A DNA stretch of 10,034 nucleotides from Bacteroidota bacterium (lineage in GTDB: Bacteria; Bacteroidota; Bacteroidia; Chitinophagales; Chitinophagaceae), in the NCBI GenBank assembly GCA_005883855.1, contig VBAU01000133.1, forward strand, positions 1 to 10,034, given 5' to 3'. The first letter of the stretch is position 1; the number at the start of each line of letters is the position of its first letter. The notes under the pieces were generated by a model. It did no database searches, was not told where the DNA came from, and was given only the letters and a program-made list of their open reading frames with translations. A program made the position numbers and the translations under genes. Of the stretch, positions 8,075-10,034 are shown piece by piece.

Positions 8075-8397
8075 AGGACCAGTTAAGAAATAATGCGCAT
8101 GGTAGGAAACCGTCTAACATTTTCAGCCTTTATGTCACGGGAGCATCTCCCAATTCTTCACGGGCGATTACCAATCTCAAAAATATTTTTGAACGATACC
8201 TGGGAAGCCAGTATGAATTAAACATTATCGATGTGTATCAGCAACCGCAACTCGTGAGCAAGATCGACATTGTTGCCTTGCCCTTACTGGTGCGCAAAAT
8301 GCCGCTGCCGGAAAGGAGACTGATCGGCGATATGTCGGATCGCGATAAAGTGGTTAGGAGCCTGGAACTGTCAAAGGTGTTGCATGAAAGGGACTAA
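8071..8397 (+). CDS. KaiB-family protein (second, divergent copy)
   Basis: This is a second KaiB-like protein of 108 residues with a polar N-terminal extension of about 15 residues. Family stretches are FSLYVTGASPNSSRAITNLKN, LNIIDVYQQPQL, ALPLLVRKMPLPERRLIGDMSDRDKV. It departs from KaiB at positions the first copy keeps: AEGDQI is replaced by VSKIDI, IPTL by LPLL, and the C-terminal VGLNI by RSLEL, so the Gly is lost. These lie in the half of KaiB that changes fold, which suggests a different binding behaviour or partner (inference). The start overlaps the stop of the first kaiB in an ATGA, and its own end overlaps the kinase start by 14 bp, so it sits inside one operon. It may be a product of an old duplication. 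Family membership is firm and its function is unknown. Confidence 0.92.
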   Translation: MKDQLRNNAHGRKPSNIFSLYVTGASPNSSRAITNLKNIFERYLGSQYELNIIDVYQQPQLVSKIDIVALPLLVRKMPLPERRLIGDMSDRDKVVRSLELSKVLHERD

Positions 8398-9334
8398 AAC
8401 TTATGAAGAGCTACGCGCCCAGCTCGGCGAAGCGAATGACACTATCAATGCGATCCGCGCAGGACAAGTGGATGCGGTGGTTGTGCAGGGCGAGAACGGC
8501 CCCTGTTTATACTCACTGAAAACCGCAGACCATACCTATCGCGTTTTTATTGAGAAAATGAAAGAGGGAGCACTAACGCTCAACAGCGCGGGAATTATCC
8601 TATACTGCAACTCTCAGTTTGCATCGATGGTCAACTTGCCACTTGCAACAGTCATTGGTGCTTGCATGACTGACTTCATTCCAAAAGAAAGCCTGGCCGA
8701 GTACAAAAGAATTGCCGAACAGGGGTGGCAGTCGGATACGAAGGGAGAGATTTTCTTAAGAAATAGGAACAATGAGTTAATTCCTTTTTTGTTGTCTGTG
8801 ACTTCGCTTGAGTTAGATGAAGGTATTGCATTGAGTATTATTTTGACTGATCTGACTCTCCAAAAGGAAAACGAAAAACAGCTGCAAACAAAAAATAAAG
8901 AATTGCAGACAGCGCGTCAACGGGCTGATAAATTGAATGAGGAATTGGAACAAAGAGTGCGTGCGCGGACGAAGGATCTGTTTTTGAGCAGAGAATATTT
9001 CAGGTTTTTGGCGGATAATGTGCCGGTCATTATTTGGACAACCGATCAAGATGGAAAACTGGACTACGTTAATCGCCGATGGGTTGAGTATACGGGGTTT
9101 GCCCTTGAGGAATCAAGATCGAAGCAAGCCGAGTTGGTTCACCCTGATGATCTGCAAAACGGTTCAAAAGATCCTCCGATGCAGCTTTCCGATGGCACTA
9201 TGCGCAGGCAATACCTTTTAGAGATGATGAGGGTAAAATCACATCGTGGATCGGCACCAGTATTGATATCGACGATCAAAAAAGAGAGCTTGAAAAGAAA
9301 GACGAGTTCATTGGCGTTGCCAGTCACGAGTTGA
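8384..9334 (+). CDS. PAS-PAS sensor kinase, N-terminal reading frame (ends out of frame)
   Basis: This frame encodes the sensor half of a soluble histidine kinase. No membrane segment or signal peptide is visible. Residues 1-48 form a helical lead (TYEELRAQLGEANDTINAIRAGQVDAVVV) of a kind I associate with kinases beside kaiBC. PAS domain 1 spans about 50-157 (YRVFIEKMKEGALTLNSAGIILYCN), a coiled-coil linker about 158-200, and PAS domain 2 starts at about 203 (YFRFLADNVPVIIWTTDQDGKLDYVN) and runs to HPDDLQ (253-258). After residue 258 the frame no longer matches the family, and the remaining 58 codons are out-of-frame sequence. The start ATG overlaps the upstream kaiB-like gene by 14 bp. If translated, the product has no His or ATPase domain and could act only as a PAS protein. 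Confidence 0.82.
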   Translation: MKGTKTYEELRAQLGEANDTINAIRAGQVDAVVVQGENGPCLYSLKTADHTYRVFIEKMKEGALTLNSAGIILYCNSQFASMVNLPLATVIGACMTDFIPKESLAEYKRIAEQGWQSDTKGEIFLRNRNNELIPFLLSVTSLELDEGIALSIILTDLTLQKENEKQLQTKNKELQTARQRADKLNEELEQRVRARTKDLFLSREYFRFLADNVPVIIWTTDQDGKLDYVNRRWVEYTGFALEESRSKQAELVHPDDLQNGSKDPPMQLSDGTMRRQYLLEMMRVKSHRGSAPVLISTIKKESLKRKTSSLALPVTS

Positions 9335-9960
9335 AAACTCCATTGACCAGTTTGAAAGGATATATCCAGTTACTCGAATACGTGGAAAACCTCCCCGAGG
9401 ATGCAACGAGCTATATTTCCAAAGCGGTAGCTTCCATAAATAAACTACAACATTTAATAGACGAGCTGTTGGATGCAAGCAAAATTGAGGCGGGCAAGTT
9501 GAAATTTGATAAGGATATCTTAAACTTGACTGACCTGGTGAATATGTGTATTGAAAACAGCAACTGCATGTACCAGATGCCGGGCATTAAAGTATACGGA
9601 AACGCAGAACGCCTGGAACAGGTTTTGATGAACCTGATCAATAACGCCGTGAAGTATTCGCCTGAAAACAAAGAGATCATTGTGGGAGCCAAAAGCGATC
9701 TCAATTGCGCTATTGTTTCTGTGACGGACTTCGGTATTGGTATGTCTGAATTGGATCAACGAAAGATATTCGAACGTTTTTACAGGGTAGACGGCCATGA
9801 ATCTTCCACACCAGGCCTCGGCGTTGGGTTGTACATTGCTTCAAAGATCATCCAGGAACATGGTGGCGAAATAAGTGTGAAGAGCAAATTGCACGAAGGC
9901 TCCGTGTTTTCTTTTTCGTTACCACTGGCGAACATTGAACAAGGAACAAGGAAGTATTAA
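9151..9960 (+). CDS. Histidine kinase C-terminal part: rest of PAS 2, HisKA and HATPase_c
   Basis: This frame opens after a stop at 9148-9150 and continues the kinase in a different phase. It first encodes the end of a PAS fold (RFKRSSDAAFRWHYAQ, then IPFRDDEGKITSWIG), then the dimerisation and H-box FIGVASHELKTPL with the phosphoacceptor His at 9325-9327. The ATPase domain follows: N-box region EQVLMNLINNAVKYSP, G1 box DFGIGMS (from 9727), F box IFERFYRV, and G2 box GLGVGLYI (from 9814). All catalytic boxes look intact. No ATG, GTG or TTG precedes the His in this frame. The first candidate, TTG at 9331, would start just after it, so this part cannot easily be made alone as a working kinase. 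The last residues (NIEQGTRKY) are encoded by the left arm of a heptamer repeat. No receiver domain is fused. Confidence 0.85.
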   Translation, partial: SAKRFKRSSDAAFRWHYAQAIPFRDDEGKITSWIGTSIDIDDQKRELEKKDEFIGVASHELKTPLTSLKGYIQLLEYVENLPEDATSYISKAVASINKLQHLIDELLDASKIEAGKLKFDKDILNLTDLVNMCIENSNCMYQMPGIKVYGNAERLEQVLMNLINNAVKYSPENKEIIVGAKSDLNCAIVSVTDFGIGMSELDQRKIFERFYRVDGHESSTPGLGVGLYIASKIIQEHGGEISVKSKLHEGSVFSFSLPLANIEQGTRKY

Positions 9961-9996
9961 CAACGAACTTCATTCTTACTTCAGCGTTCTATGTTC
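9930..9996. repeat. Inverted repeat of 7-bp units at the kinase 3' end
   Basis: The left arm is a run of heptamers: GAACATT, GAACAAG, GAACAAG, GAAGTAT (9930-9957). The right arm, read on the minus strand from 9996, gives GAACATA, GAACGCT, GAAGTAA, GAATGAA. The outer 11 bases (9930-9940 and 9986-9996) pair at 10 of 11 positions, and an inner stem GAAGT/ACTTC (9951-9955 and 9967-9971) closes an 11-base loop. The left arm overlaps the last codons and stop of the kinase. It could form a cruciform or an RNA hairpin at the end of the operon message. I recall similar degenerate heptamer repeats between genes in other Bacteroidota, but cannot confirm that here. Confidence 0.7.
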
Positions 9997-10024
9997 CCCG
10001 TCCGACCGGCGTCAGCGGGGCGGG
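9997..10024. repeat. GC-rich hairpin next to the heptamer repeat
   Basis: CCCGTCC (9997-10003) pairs with GGGCGGG (10018-10024) over 7 bp including one G-T wobble. An inner GAC/GTC stem (10004-10006 with 10011-10013) closes a CGGC tetraloop, leaving a four-base bulge. It is much richer in GC than its surroundings. No T-run follows, so it is not a classic intrinsic terminator, although it may mark the end of the operon transcript. CTTGTTC at 10025-10031, just beyond it, is the exact reverse complement of the GAACAAG unit, so the hairpin seems to sit inside the heptamer array. A REP-like dispersed element is a possible explanation. Confidence 0.6.
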
Positions 10025-10034
10025 CTTGTTCATG

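Larger units (their letters stand above)
8384..9960 (+). pseudogene. PAS-PAS-HisKA-HATPase histidine kinase disrupted by an internal deletion and frameshift
   Basis: The two reading frames above join into one ordinary kinase if the phase changes between about 9151 and 9160. In intact PAS domains of this kind, roughly 22 residues separate the HPDD motif from the RxKR strand. Here only about three remain, so about 19 codons are missing and the loss is not a multiple of three. Everything before and after is well conserved, which suggests either a recent real deletion or an assembly fault. In the intact state it would be the likely signalling output of the kai operon. It lies last in that operon. 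Confidence 0.75.

Noticed and set aside
9151..9165. Programmed ribosomal frameshift at the phase change in the kinase
   Set aside because: GCAAAACGG is not a canonical slippery heptamer, and about 19 PAS residues are missing at the same place, which recoding does not explain.
9331..9960. A separate kinase gene starting at the TTG at 9331, overlapping the upstream stop as TTGA
   Set aside because: The start would fall just after the phosphoacceptor His (9325-9327), and good kinase and PAS sequence continues upstream in the same frame to about 9160. It is the back part of one broken gene.

Overview
The window looks like a chromosomal segment from a Bacteroidota bacterium, most likely a Cytophagales relative. 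The reasons are moderate GC content, a Smr-domain protein with the N-terminal domain typical of Bacteroidota (DUF2027 type), weak or absent Shine-Dalgarno sequences before most genes, one good match to the Bacteroidota -33/-7 promoter, and intergenic repeats with 7-bp periodicity. The assignment rests on protein character read by eye, not on a database search.

Left part (1-6121), mostly housekeeping: the 3' three quarters of an RNase R gene; a short-chain polyprenyl diphosphate synthase; a small three-helix membrane protein of unknown function on the opposite strand; an APC-superfamily amino acid permease divergent from it; and a DUF2027/Smr protein with a likely promoter upstream. These genes show no obvious functional link to each other.

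Right part (6212-9960), the interesting block: a tight same-strand cluster of kaiC, kaiB, a second divergent kaiB, and a PAS-PAS histidine kinase, with junctions of 3 bp, a 4-bp overlap and a 14-bp overlap. It is almost certainly one operon. KaiC has two complete ATPase domains, with both Walker A motifs and both catalytic Glu pairs. At the position of the cyanobacterial Ser431/Thr432 phosphosites it has Ser-Ser. Its C-terminal tail is long, charged and probably helical. No kaiA is present. The layout suggests a KaiA-independent KaiBC timer or stress module with a soluble sensor kinase as output. No response regulator is inside the window.

The kinase is broken as it stands. Its first reading frame is good through the start of the second PAS domain (to about 9157). 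The rest of that PAS domain, the phosphoacceptor His and the ATPase domain continue in another frame. About 19 residues of the PAS core are missing at the switch, so an internal deletion fits better than a one-base sequencing slip. The gene may be a recent pseudogene or an assembly fault.

Right end (9930-10034): the last codons of the kinase lie in an inverted repeat built of 7-bp units beginning GAA, followed at once by a GC-rich hairpin and then another inverted copy of the 7-bp unit. A smaller 7-bp tandem tract lies over the stop codon of the RNase R gene. No tRNA, rRNA, CRISPR array or insertion sequence was seen, and no stretch over 300 bases lacks a gene.
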